This document shows, one piece after another, positions 27,001 to 42,000 of a DNA stretch of 64,000 bases (the stretch's first letter is position 1; each line of letters opens with the position of its first letter). The DNA comes from Haematobia irritans (taxonomy: Eukaryota; Arthropoda; Insecta; Diptera; Muscidae). The notes beneath the pieces are model-generated. The model was not told the DNA's origin. It ran no database searches and saw only the letters and a program-made list of their open reading frames with translations. A program made the translations under genes and the position numbers. Location: the NCBI RefSeq assembly GCF_050003625.1, contig NC_134400.1:188757726-188821725 (forward strand). The letters run 5' to 3'.

Positions 27001-30000
27001 TTGACAATGTTTTCCATAAAAAAAAAATTTTGGTAGATTATTTTGGCAACCATGAATATGAACCGATATGGACCAATTTTTGTGTGATTGGGGATCGGCT
27101 ATATATAACTATAGACCGATATGGACCAATTTTGGCATGGATATTAGCGGCCTTATACTAACACCACGTTGCAAATTTCAACCGGATCGGATGAAGTTTG
27201 CTCCTCCAAGAGGCTCCGGAGATCAAATCTGGGGAACGGTTTATATGGGGGCTATATATAATTATGGACCGATATATACCAATTCTTTCGTATTTGTTAG
27301 AGACCACATTCTAACACCATGTTCCAAATTTCAACCGTATCGGATGAATTTTGCCCCTCCAAGACTCTCCGGAGGACAAATCTGGGAATCGATTTATATG
27401 GGGGCTATATATAATTATGGACCGATATGGCCCAATTTTTGCATGGTCATTAGAGAACATATACCAACACCATGTACCAAATTTCAGCCGGATCGGATGA
27501 AATTTTCGTTTCTTAGAGGCTCCGCAAGCCAAATCGGGGGATCGGTTTATATGGGGGCTATATATAATTATGGACCGATATGGACCAATTTTCGCATGGT
27601 CATTAGAGAACATATACCAATACCATGTACCAAATTTCAGCCGGATCGGATGAAATTTGCTTCTCTTTGAGGCTCCGCAAGCCAAATCGGGGGATCGGTT
27701 TATATGGGGGCTATATGTAATTATGGACCGATATGGACCATTTTTGGCATGGTTGTTAGAGACCATATACTAACACCATGTACTAAATTTCAGCCGGATT
27801 GGATGAAATTTGCTTCTCTTAGAGCAATCACAAGCCAAATTTGGGGGCTATACGTAAAAGTGGACCGATATGGACCAAGTTTTGCATGGTTGTTAGAGAC
27901 CATATACTAACACTATGTACCAAATTTCAGCCGGATCGGATGAAATTTGCTTCTCTTAGAGCAATCGCAAGCCAAATTTGGGGGTCCGTTTATATGGAGG
28001 CTATACGTAAAAGTGGACCGATATGGTCCATTTGCAATACCATCCGACCTACATCTATAACAACTACTTGTGCTAAGATTCAAGTCGATAGCTTGTTTCG
28101 TTCGGAAGTTAGCGTGATTTCAACAGACGGACGGACATGCTCAGATCGACTCAGAATTTCACCACGACCCAGAATATATATACTTTATGGGGTCTTAGAG
28201 CAATATTTCGATGTGTTACAAACGGAATGACAAAGTTAATATACCCCCGAAATATGGTGGAGGGTATAAAAAATTGACAAAATTTTCTACAGAAATAAAA
28301 TGTTGACAAAATTTTCTATGGAAATAAAATTTGGACAAAATTTTCTATAGAAATAAAATTTTAACAAAATTTTCTATGAAAATAAAATTTTAACAAAATT
28401 TTCTATGGAAATAAAATTTGACAAAATTTTCTATATAAATAAAATTTTAACAAAATTTTCTATGGAAATAAAATTTTAACAAAATTTTCTATGGAAATAA
28501 AATTTTGGCAAAATTTTCTATAGAAATAAAATTTAGAAAAAATATTCTATAGAAAAAAATTTTGACAAAATTTTCCATAGAAATAATATGATGACAAAAT
28601 TTTCCATAGAAATATAATTGTGACAAAATTTTCTATAGAAATAAAATTTTGACAAAATTTTCTATAGAAATAAAATTTTAAAAAAATTTTCTATAGAAAT
28701 TACATTTTAACAAAATTTTCTATAGAAATAAAATTTTGCAATCTAAGTTTGTTTTGTTGTTTTTGATTTCAGCTTAAAACCATGCATTGACTAAACTACA
28801 AGTGTAGCTTAACCAACAGAGGAAAATAATGTTTGTCAAATTTATTATTTATATTATTTATGGTTGGATGGACGCACGTTTCGGAATTACCACATTCCTC
28901 ATCAGCATCCTCTACTTGCAGCAAAACTATCAACCAATTATCAGAATAAATTCAGGCAGTTCACTAAACCCAAAAGTGAACCACACTTGAACCTTCCGAA
29001 AAAAGTTTTACAAGATAGCCAGCTTATGCCGAAATAAATTCGTACAAACATATATCTTTTCCTTTGCCACCGTCAAATCATCATTGGGCAAAGCCCAAAT
29101 AAATTGGTAACATCTTCTCCAAATTTTGGTATATTATTTTTGGCTCGAGTGCACGCAGAGAAGGAATATGATCACCTCAAACATGTTTCAAGAGCAAAAT
29201 GTTATTTTTGTATGGTGACCATGTAACATGTTTGTCACTAAAATGTTATTTTCTCCTCAAATATAACCTGCTTGCCGAAATCAGATACATGATTTCCGAG
29301 AAAATAACATGGTTGCGAAAACCATGTTACATGGTCACCACCGAAAAATAACATTTTGCTCTTAAAACACGTTTGAGGTGATCATATTCCTTCTCTGGGT
29401 ATGGCAACCGTGGTTGGAACCCACACAATTTGTCAATTGCTCTCAAAAGGCTCATTGGTCGATAGAAATGCTACAAAAACACGATCGCAGTGTTTGGAAA
29501 TACGTCTAAGACATCGTAAAATTTCTTTCCTTTGAAAAGAAATCTATTCTTTGAGTGTATATTCAAAAAAAAATAAACAAATATATAAATAAAATTCACG
29601 AAATTTCCAAAAAAAAAAATCTAACAAAACTTCCAAGAAAGTAAAACGACAAAGGGTGCACCCAGCTGGTGCAAAATTTCTATAAATATATTATTGGAAA
29701 TTTCACAAAAATTAATAAAATTTAACTAGAAACAAATAATTTTTTTCCAACAAAAAAAAAGGTTACAAAATTTAAAATTAGCGTTTTTATACCCTGCTCC
29801 ACACTGTGGAACAGGGTATTATAAGTTAGTGCATATGTTTGCAACACCCAGAAGGAGGCGAGATAGACACATGGTGTCTTTGGCAAAAATGCTCAGGGTG
29901 GGTTCCTGAGTCGATATAGCGATGTCCGTCTGTCCGTCTGTCCGTGAACACATTTTTGTAATCAAAGTCTAGGTCGCAGTTTTAGTCCAATCGACTTCAA

Positions 30001-33000
30001 ATTTGGTACAAGTATGTGTTTTGGCTCAGAATAGATTCCTATTGATTTTGGAAGAAATCGGTTCAGATTTAGATATAGCTCCCATATATATATTTCGCCC
30101 GATATGCACTAATATGGACCCAGCAGCCAGAGTTTTATACCGATTTGCTTGAAATTTTGTATTAGCATAACACTTAGTCGTATAGTCAAGTGTGCAAAAT
30201 TTGACTTAAATCGGTTCAGATTTAGATATAGCTCCCATATATATCTTTCGCCCGATATGGACTTATATGGCCCCAGAAGCCAGATTTTTGGCCGAATTTG
30301 GTTGAAATTTTGCACTTGGAGTACTATTAGTAGTATAGTCAAGTGTGCAAAATTTGATTGAAATCGGTTCAGATTTAGATATAGCTCCCATATATATCTT
30401 TCGCCCGATATGGACTAATATGGTCCTAAAAGCTAGAGTTTTGACCCAATTTGGTTGAAATTTTGCACAGGGAGTAGATTTAGCATTCTAGCTATGCGTG
30501 CCAAATTTGATTGAAATTGGTTCAGATTTATATATAGCTCCCATATATAGCTTTCGCCCGATTTACACTCATATGACCACAGAGGCCAATTTTTAAATCC
30601 GATTTAGTTGAAATTTTGCACAGGGAGTAGATTTAGCATTGTATCTATGTGTGCCAAATTTGGTTCAAATCGATTCAGATTTAGATATAGCTCCCATATA
30701 TATCTTTCGCCCGATATGCACCAATATGGACCCAGCAGCCAGAGTTTTATACCGATTTGCTTGAAATTTTGTATTAGCATAACACTTAGTCGTATAGTCA
30801 AGTGTGCAAAATTTGATTGAAATCGGTTCAGATTTAGATATAGCTTCCATATATATTTTTCGCCCGATATGGACTTATATGGCCCCAGAAGCCCGAGTTT
30901 TGGCCCAATTTGGTTGAAATTTTGCACAGGGAGTAGATTTAGCATTCTAGCTATGCGTGCCAAATTTGATTGAAATCGGTTCAGATTTATATATAGCTCC
31001 CATATATAGCTTTTGCCCGATTTACACTCATATGACCACAGAGGCCAATTTTTTGCTCCGATTTAAATGAAATTTTTCACATGGAGTAGAATTAGCATTG
31101 TAGCTATGCCTGCCAAATTTGGTTGAAATCGGTTAAGATTTAGATATAGCTCCCATATATATGTTTTTCTGATTTCGACAAAAATGGTCAAAATACCAAC
31201 ATTTTCCTTGTAAAATCGCCACTGCTTAGTCGAAAAGTTGTAAAAATGACTCTAATTTTCCTAAACTTCTAATGCATATATATCGAGCGATAAATCATAA
31301 ATAAACTTTTGCGAAGTTTCTTTAAAATTGCTTCAGATTTAAATGTTTCCCATATTTTTTTACTAAAATTGTGTTCCACCCTAGTGCATTAGCCAACTTA
31401 AATTTTGAGTCTATAGATTTTGTAAAAGTCTATCAAATTCTGTCCAAATCAAGTGATATTTAAATGTATGTATTTGGGACGAACCTTTATATAGCACCCA
31501 ACACATTTGACGGATGTGATATGGTATCGAAAATTTAGACCTACAAAGTGATGCAGGGTATAATATAGTCGGTCCCGCCCGACTTTATACTTTCCTTACT
31601 TGTTTGGTATAAATGAGTCCAATTTGCTTGGCATCTAAACAAATCTTCGAGAGATTAAAAGTTAAAACCAAAGAAATGAATTTCAAAAACTTATCATTCC
31701 TTAATGCGACCTCTTTTTAGTAAAATAAGAAAAATATAAATATATACATATATACAGTACAACAGTTGAATGATCTCTTCAGTATTAGTATTTGGCTTTT
31801 ATTTATTTTCATTACTCGTATTTTAATTATTGGGCCAAATCAAGTGCTGCAATGCGACTGAATGAAAAAATGAATCAAATGTTTGAACTTGACCTCCAAA
31901 AAATGTGTGCTACATTTAATGGGCCAAAATAATATGAAAAGTGAAAACGAGGAAAAATCCCACAAAATAAAAACAAAACCATTAACAAGGTCTCATTCTA
32001 AGCTCGAATAAAACAATGGAAAAAAATAATTTAGAATAAATCTCACGAAATGCCGTTGATGGTCCGCTCTGATAAGCTTTAAGTTGACCGTTAAATTTTG
32101 AAAACTTAAAACAAATTTGTATACAAACAAAACAACAATCAGTAATTTGGTAAATTCTTATAAGATTTTCTGTTGTTTTGAATTTGCTTAGTCAAATTGT
32201 GCTTTTATTACTCTACAGTTAATTGTATATTTTTCCATCATTTCCTGAAGCTGTAAAAATTTGCAATTTATTTGCGGATATAATGATGTGTTTGTTATCA
32301 TTAGAATATAACTTAGTTTTGTTCCTTTGGAGATTCGCTTCCAAATATTTATTTTGTATAATTTTTTTTTTCTTTTTATTTAAATAATTTTTATATCTAC
32401 ACCCAAAGAAAAAATAATTCTATAGAAAGGTATTTTCGATCAGACTAAATTAGCCCGAATTTTTGGATTTATTTTTAAAAAAATTTAACGTCAAAAGACG
32501 ACTTCGTTTGTTTAAAATTTCGTTCTTAGGAAAATAAAACTCTTCTTTCGGTATATGTGGTCAGTAATTTTTTTTTCGTAAGATCAAAATCTTGACACAA
32601 AAACAAATACGGCAAATACGAACTTTTCACTCAAATTGGATTAAAAATGCGCCTACCAGAAGTCAAATCAGTAATTGGATTCATATGCACGGTTGCCACT
32701 CGAGCCAAGAATAATCTATCACAATTTGGGAAAATTTTACCACAAAACTACCAAAGAAAAAAATATTACTTTGCAAAATTTTATTTCTATAGATTTTGTC
32801 AAAATTGTATTTATATTTTGTCAAAATTGAAAATTTTGTCAAAATTTTATTTTATTTATTTCTATAGAAAATTTTGTCAAAATTGTATTTATATAGAAAA
32901 TGTTGTCAAAATTGTATTTATATAGAAAATGTTGTCAAAATTTTATTTCTATAGAAAATTTTGTCAAAATTTTATTTCTATAGAAATTTTTGACAAAATT

Positions 33001-36000
33001 GTATTTATATAGAAAATGTTGTCAAAATTGTATTTATATAGAAAATTTTGCCAAAATCTTATTCTATAGAAAATGTTGTCAAATTTTTTTTCTATAGACG
33101 ATTTTTTTCAAAATTTTATTTGTACAGAAAAATTTGTCAAAATTTTATTTCTATAGAAAATTTTGTCAAAATTTTATTTCTATAAAAAATTTTGTCAACA
33201 TTTTATTTCCATAGAAAATGTTGTCAAAATTTTATTTCTATAGCAAATGTTGTCAAATTTTTATACCCTTCACCACTACTGTGGTACAGGGTATAATAAG
33301 TATGTGCATTTGTATGTAACGCCAAGAAGGAGTAATCATAGACCAACCTTTTAGTATACGGATCGGCTTAGAATTAAATTCTGAGTCGATTTAGCGATGT
33401 CCGTCCGTCTGTCTGTCTGTCTGTCCGTCTGTCTGTCTGTTGATGTAATTTTGTGTGCAACGTACAGCTCGCAGTTTAAGTCCGATTGTCCTAAAATTTG
33501 GTATAGGGTCCTGTTTCGGCTCAAAGACGATCCCTATTGATTTTGGAAAAAATAGGTTCAGATTTAGATATAGCTGCCATATATATTTTTCACCGATCTG
33601 GTCATAATTGGCGTGTATATTAACCGATCTTCCTCAAATTCCGTACATTCGAATATTTTATGGGTCTCGAAAAACTTGAAAAATATCGGACAAATCGGTT
33701 CAGATTTAGATATAGCTCCCATATATAGCTTTCGCCCGATTTACACTCATTTGCCCATAGAGGCCAATTTTTTGCTCCGATTTAGTTGAAATTTTGCATA
33801 AGGAGTAGAATTAGCATTGTAACTATGCGTGCCAAATTTGGTTGAAATCGGTTCAGATTTGGATATATCTCCCATATATAGCTTTCACCCGATTTACACT
33901 CATATGACCACAGAGGCCAATTTTTAACTCCGATTTAGTTGAAATTTTGCACAGAGAGTAGAATTAGCATTGTTGCTATGCGTGCCAAATTTGGTTGAAG
34001 TCGGTTCAGATTTAGATATAGCTCCCATATATATGTTTTTCTGATTTCGACAAAAATGGTCAAAATACCAACATTTTCCTTGTAAAATCGCCACTGCTTA
34101 ATCGAAAAGTTGTAAAAATGACTCTATTTTTCCTAAACTTCTAATACATATATATCGAGCGATAATTTATAAATAAACTTTTGCGAAGTTTCCTTAAATT
34201 GCTTCAGATTTAAATGTTTCACATATTTTTTTACTAATATTGTGTTCCACCCTAGTGCATTAGCCGACTTAAATTTTGAGTCTATAGATTTGTAGAAGTC
34301 TATAAAATTCTGTCCAGATCGAGTGATATTTAAAGGTATGTATTTGGGACAAACCTTTATATATAGCACCCAACACATTTGACGGATGTGATATGGTATC
34401 GAAAATTTAGATCTACAAAGTGGTGCAGGGTATAATATAGTCGGACCCGCCCGACTTTAGACTTTCCTTACTTGTTTTTTCTATAGACGATTTTTTCAAA
34501 ATTTTATTTCTATAGAAAAATTTGTCAAAAATTTATTTCTATAAAAAAATTTGTCAACATTTTATTTCTATAGAAAATTTTGTCAAAATTTTATTTCTAT
34601 AGAAAATTTTGTCAAAATTTTATTTCTATAGAAAATTTTTTCAAAATTTTATTTCTATAGACAATTTTGACAAAATTGTATTTATATAGAAAATGTTGTC
34701 AAAATTGTATTTCTATAGAAAATTTTGTCAAAATTTTATTTCTATAGAAAATTTTGACAAAATTGTATTTATATCGGAAATGTTGTCAAAATTGTATTTA
34801 TATAAAAAATTTTGTCAAAATTTTATTTCCATAGAAAATGTTGTCAAATTTTTTTTTTATAGATGATTTTTTCAAAATTTTATTTCTATAGAAAAATTTG
34901 TCAAAATTTTATTTCTATGGAAAGATTTGTCAAAATTTTATTTCTATAGAAAATTTTGTCAAAACTTTATTTCCATAGAAAATTTTGTCAAAATTTTATT
35001 TCTATAGCAAATGTTGTCAATTTTTTTTCTATAGACGATTTTTTCAAAATTTTATATCTATAGAAAAATTTGTCAAAATTTTATTTCTATAAAAAAATTT
35101 ATCAAAATTTTATTTCTAAAGAAAATGTTGTCAACATTTTATTTCTATAGAAATTTTTGTCAGAATTGTATTTATATAGAAAATGTTGTCAAAATTGATA
35201 GAAAATTTTGTCAAAATTTTATTTCTATAGAAAATGTTGTCAATTTTTTTTGTGCTATAGACGATTTTTTCAAAATTTTATTTCTATATACAAATTTGTC
35301 AACATTTTATTTCTATAGAAAATTTTGTCAAAATTTTATTTCTATAGAAAATGTTGTCAAAATTTTATTTCTATAGAAAACGTTTGTCAAAATTTTTTTT
35401 CTATAGACGAATTTTTCAAAATTTTATTTCTATAGAAAAATTTGTCAAAATTTTATTTCAATAGAGAATTTTGTCAAAATTTTATTTCTATAGAAAATGT
35501 TGTCAATTTTTTTTTTATTGTTGGTTTTGTTCTTTAAGCATTGTTGTTGTTTTTTGATTTCAGCTTAAAGCCATGCATTGACTAAACTACAAGTGTACCT
35601 TAACCAACATAGGAAAATAATGTTTGTCACATTTATTTGGGCAAAGCCCTATAGACTGCAAGATGGTTGGATGGACGCACGTTTCGGAATGCCACTGTCA
35701 AATCATCGATTTGAGTGCAGTTGCATAGGAAAAGAGATATGTTTGTACGAATTTATTTCGGCATAAGCTGGCTATCGTGTAAAACTTTTTTCGGAAGGTT
35801 CAAGTGTGGTTCATTGTTGGGTTTAATGAAGTGCCTGAATTTATTCTGATAATTGGTTGATAGTTTTGCTGCAAGTAGAGGATGCTGATGAGGAATGTGG
35901 TAATTCCGAAACGTGCGTCCATTGATAGACCATCTTGCAGTCTGTAGGGCTTTGTCCAAATAAATTTGACAAACATTCTTTTCCTCTGTTGGTTAAGCTA

Positions 36001-39000
36001 CACTTGTAGTTTAGTCAATGCATGGTTTTAAGCTGAAATCAAAAAACAACAAAATTTTATTTTTATAGAAAATTTGTCAAAATTTATTTCTATAGTAAAT
36101 TTTGACAAAATTTTATTTCTATAGAAAATTTTGTCAAAATTTATTTCTATAGAAAATTTTGTCAAAATTTTATTTCTATAGACAATTTTGTCGAAATTTT
36201 ATTTCTGTAGAATATTTTGTCAAAGTTTTATTTCTATCGAAAATTTTGTCAAATTTTACTTTCTTTAGAAAATTTTGCCAAAATTTTATTTCTTTAGAAG
36301 ATTTGGCAAAATTTTATTTCTATAGGAAAATTTGTCAAAATTTTATTTCTATAGAAAATGTTGTCAAAATTTCTTTTCTATAGACGATTTTTTCAAAATT
36401 TTATTTTTATAGAAAAATTTGTCACAATTTTATTTCTAAAGAAAATTTTGTCAAAATTCTATTTCTATAGAGAAGTTTATGAAAATTTTATTTCTATAGA
36501 AAATTTTGTAAAAATTTATTTCTATAGAAAATTTTTTGACAAAAATTTTGACAAAATTCTCTATAGAAATAAAATTTTGACGAAATTTTCTATTAAAATA
36601 AAATTTTGTCAAAATTTACTATAGAAATGAATTTTGACAAAATTTTATTTCTATAGAGAATTTTGACAAAATTTTATTTCTATAGAAAATTTTGTCAAAA
36701 TTTTATTTTTTGACAAAGTTTTATTTCTATAGAAAATTTTGTCAAAATTGTTATAGAAAATTTTGTCAAAATTTATTTCTATAGTAAATTTTGACAAAAT
36801 TTTATTTTAATAGAAAATTTTGTCAAAATTTTATTTCTATAGAAAATTTTGTTAAAGAATTTTGAAAGAATTTTCTATAGAGAATTTTGTCAAAATTTTA
36901 TTTGTATAGAAAATTTTCATTCTTTTCCACTGTTGGTTAAGCTACACTTGTAGTTTAGTCAATGTATGGTTTTAAGCTGAAATAAAAAAACGACAATTTC
37001 GTTAAAATTTTATTTCTATTGAAAAATTTGTCAAAATTTTATTTCTATAGAAAAATTTGTCAAAATTTTACTTCTATGGAAAATTTTGTCAAAATGTTAT
37101 TTCTGTAGAAAATTTTGCAATTTTTTTTCTACAAAAAATTTTGTCAAAAATTTTGTAATTTTTTTTCTATAGAAAATTTTGTCCATATTTTATTTCTGTA
37201 GAACATTTTGTCCATATATTATTTCTGGGGAAAATTTTGTCAATATTTTATTTCTATAGAAATAACCGTGTTTATATATGCCAGCTTTATAGAAAATGAA
37301 GTGGCAGTATAGTAGTGTAGTGTTTCGTTTAATCGACTCAGTTCAATTTTGGTCTATTCCGTTTTTAATTTTTTTAAGAAACCTGTTAAAATATGTTTGT
37401 ATTTTTTTAAATTTAGTTCACATGAAAAACATGCCGTTGTTCATGACAACCTTCATAGCTACCCATAGTGTGATAGTAACTCTTCACCCACCACTAACAA
37501 ATTATCTGCAATTGTCTAAATGTTATTCTTTTTGAGTGCCGGCAAATATTTTAAGAATTAAAAAGTCCATTATCTTGTTGAATGATATACGGCTAAGTGG
37601 TTTGATATGAATGCCGAATAACTAATGTGGGAAAAACTTATTTTTCCGGAAGTAATTGTGTCAACGTTTATGAATGGGCTCTAAGGCTAAACAAAATAGT
37701 ATAGACAAATGGGCTCCACCGAATATTCGGTTTCGATCGGGCAAAGTGTTCGGATTCCCTATGAATTTATAAAGACAAGCCAAAGTAAGTAAGCAACGAG
37801 CTATAGTAAGGCAGAGATGGACTCGCCGAATCTAGGAATCTACGTAGTAGGCAAGAACAGTAGGAATCTACGTAGTAGATAGGGTTAATATTAATCTATG
37901 AATACGGTATGTATCCAGTAAAAAGGAAATAGTTTTAGAAAATTGATAGAGGATCCCTCCCCAGGATCCTCTATGGCTTTTTTTCTCGTTTGATTCAATT
38001 ATTTGGACAAGGAATTTATATAGTAGATAGGGATAATAGGAATCTATGCATACAGTATATAAACAACAACAAAATTGGAATCTGTTTTACATAACTAAAT
38101 ATTTAAGCTTATCCCGGGGTCATCTATCAATTTTTTCCACTTATGATTAAGTTACTTTGGACAAGTCTTGGGAATCTGTTTTACAAAACTAAATATTTAA
38201 GCTTATCCCGGTGTCATCTATCAATTTTTTCCACTTGTGATTAAGTTACTTTGGACAAGTCTTTGGAAATACGTCATTTGGCCGTTTTAAGTGAAAGTTT
38301 TATTTTTGGATTATTAAATGTCGCAGAAAAGAAAAGAATAGAAAATCAATGAAAAAGTAAAACAGAACCAATAAAAATAAAATTAAATCTGAATCTATGT
38401 AGTAGATATGAACATTAGGAATCTAATAAATATCTAATCTATTCTAGTATATAGGGATAATAGGAATGTATACCTACAGTATATAACCACTAATAAAATT
38501 GGAAGATAGATCTTAAACGCATCCCGGCTCTTCTATCAATTTTCCACTACTGATTAAGTTATTTTTGAAAAGTCTTAGAAACTACGTTATTTGGCTGCTT
38601 TAAAGGAAAATTTTAATTTGTGGACAATGTCGCAAAAAGGATAGAAAATCTATGAAAGAGTACCAAAGAAATAATGAAAATAAAGTTAAGTAGGAATCTA
38701 TGTAGTAGATAGGAACAGTAGGAGTCAGAAAATAAATCCACCGAGTCGAGCCGCCAATTTCAGTTGACGCCGACCATTTTTTGCTAGTCGACGCCGCCGC
38801 CGAATATGTCGACTCATCTCGACTCAAATTTAGCCGCCAATTATAATCGATCATATTCAAGCTGCTACAATAATTTTGCAAAAATTAAGCTCAGAAAATT
38901 TGATCTAAATGTGATTGTAAGATTGGTTATACAACTAATCTCATTACCATTCGGATAACTTCAAATTGATTTTTTAATGAATAATTGTCCGCCACCGAAT

Positions 39001-42000
39001 AGACAAATTAATTTCGGCTTAGCCGTCAAGCCGCCGCCGCCGGAGGCAAGAAAATTAAAAATTTCCGCCGACAAAAATAGTAGATAGGGACAGTAGGAAT
39101 CTATGCCCTGATATGATATGATTAATTCATTAATTTATTTATAATATTTATAACCATAATAAATTATGAATATAAATAATGACAGATGGTAGGGAACTAA
39201 CAACAAAGGTTTTCGACCTAGATATAATTAAGTTATTTCGGAAAAGTCTTAGAAAATACGGTATATGGCCATTGTAACTGAAAATTTTAATTATAGGCAA
39301 TTAAATATCGCAAAAAGATTTAAAAACATACCATGAACATAAAGTTAAGCAGGAATTTTCTTCACTTGTGCTGTGTCATCGACCTGAGTAAGCTGTAACT
39401 CTCCGAATAAACTTACCTCAACATTTTCTTAACGGTTTACAATTTCTGTAGCTTTTTAACTGAAACCCCAACTTTAGTCCGTTGCAGAAAAACTTGCTAG
39501 GAAATTGTACAGTAACAATTAAAACAAAATTATTACGAATCAATGTGGTAGATAGGAACAGTAGGAATCTAGATAGTATATAAGAACAGAGGGAATATAT
39601 AAGGTAGATAGGAGCAGTAGGAATCTTTGCATAATGGAGGTATTAACAGTAGGAACATACGGAAAGTAGGCATGTATTTAGTAGAATCCAAATATTTAGA
39701 ATTTTGGTTTTAAAAGTGTTATCAAAAACTCCACTTTCCAAATTTCGGATGAGATGAGAAATATGACATCAACTTTATTGTGAATCGGTTCATATGGAGA
39801 CTATATCTCATAAAGAATAGATATGAACTAAATTTTAAGTGGATGGTAGGTTATGGGTCTATTATCAAAAACAATGAACCCACCAAAAAAGAAACGCAGA
39901 TTTTATAAAAATAAATAAATAATTTTCGACAAATTAAAGAAAATTTATAAGACAAAAATATTATTTTTCATTTGTTAAAGAAAATTTCGTAGTTTGAAGG
40001 AAAATATTGGAGTTCAAAATTGCAAAAATGTCTTTAGTGCTATACGAAGTTCATGATGCGCGTATTGTTGGTAAAATTTACAAATTTTAAGAAATTCTGA
40101 ATTATTTTATGGGAGACAAAAATTTAGTTAGTCTTTAAATTAGTACAATTTTTCCTATCTTTTAGTTAACTAACGTATGAATAGAATTAAATCGGCTTTA
40201 GTGAAATATAGGGTTCTCATTTTTTGAGTGTATGTAGTAGATAGCAACAGTAGGAATCTGTGCATACTGTATATAGTTGTACAAGCCATCTACACAAGCC
40301 TAGTTATATATGCTTCATCGGAGGATGGTGCAAATTACCATAGCCTCCCGTATTGATATGGGGGTGAGGTTTATAGCAAAGAAAATCCAAGAAAAGTTTC
40401 AACGGAAAAGCGGAAAAATCTTTTTTATATACAGCGCTATCTCTGATGCAACTCCAGAGCGCACGAACCGATTTCCACGGTTTTATTTTCGTTGGAAAGG
40501 TCTCGAGCTCTGTGAGGTTTATAGCAAAGAAAATTCAAGAAAAGTTTCAACGGAAAAGCGGGAATATCTTTTTTTTTAAATACAGCGCACATTAAAAAAA
40601 TGTATAATTTTTTCACATGAAAAATGTTCGGAGAACGTAGAGGGTAATCATGTGATGAAAATAGGATTCCTCATTTTTTGATATCTGGTGGGGAAGGGGG
40701 ACATCCTCCTTGCCCCTTTATACGATTTTTGTGAAACAATTAAACTTTTCCAATTTACTTGAAATCTACAGAGGATGTGGGGTAGGTTATAACATATTTT
40801 TATAATGGATATTTGATTTTGTGATATTCGGAAGGGGCCCCTCTTCCCTTCCGAATATCACAAAATCAAATATCCATTATAAAAATATGTTAGAACCTAC
40901 CCCACATCCTCTGTAGATTTCAAGTAAATTGGAAAAGTTTAATTGTTTCACAAAAATCGTATAAAGGGGCAAGGAGGATGTCCCCCTTCCCCACCAGATA
41001 TCAAAAAATGAGGAATCCTATTTTCATCACATGATTATCCTCTTACCCAATGTGCGCTATATCATTTTCAGTAGGGGAAGGATATGAAATCAATATGGTG
41101 TACTTGATTTTTGGGTATTTGGACGGGAACCTTCTCCTTGCCTCCTTCTTCGAATTTGCAGATAAAGTTACGGCCGTTTACAAACAATAGAGCAAAATCT
41201 GACCTTCTCCGATTTACTTGAAATTGGAAGAAGATGATTAAATTTATACAGGGTACATGATTTTTCGATGTCTGGTTGGGGAAGGGGAATAGTGTATGTT
41301 AGTTGGGTAGGTTGTGAAATTAATACAGGGTACGTGAATATACGATATCTGCCCGATTTTTTTTAAATATAAAGTAGAGGATTTTCGATAAATGGGAACT
41401 CTGTACATAATTTTATGATTTTTCCACAGGCTTCTGCCATTAAAAAACTTAAATTTACATGAAGTTGACAGGCAACGTAGAGGGTGCTTCATTTTCCGGA
41501 AAAGGCGTGTTCTCCGTGTCCAACACTGTAACAAATGTTAATATGGGTAATTTTTAAGTACTTTTACTTTTTCTGATTTATTGGACGGTAAAGGGTGATA
41601 CGGTCAAAATTTGGTCAAGGGAAAACGCGTGTAAATTGGTGAAATCGTTTATTTAAAAAATCAAATTAAATTTCTTTTTCAAGTTCAATTAGTATAAAAT
41701 TCAGGAAAAATATTCAGTTAGGCTTTCGCTTTTCCAAATCCGAATTGCCGGGCCTCACGCTTGACACCTGCCATCAGATTTTGTACAGCCACCTTGTCCA
41801 CCTTCTTCGCCGCAGAAAGCCAGTTTGCCTTGAACTGCTGCTCGTCCTTAGCAGTTTTTTTGGTCTTTTTTAGGTTCCGCTTGACAATAGCCCAGTATTT
41901 CTCAATTGGGCGGAGCTCTGGCGTGTTGGGAGGGTTCTTGTCCTTGGGAACCACCTGCACGTTGTTGGCGGCGTACCACTCCATGGCCATTTTACCGTAA

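Noticed and set aside
27068..28230. A 200-codon frame with repeated [14 protein letters not shown] blocks and similar frames at 1385, 2334, 13301, 30604 and 45000
   Set aside because: Blocks equal the 160-bp modules of mini-me/DINE-1-like elements. Both strands are open in places and stops vary between copies.
38600..38881. A 93-codon - strand frame across the GCC-rich element
   Set aside because: It spans an element boundary, has no homologous frame in the second copy at 59 kb and no splice context.
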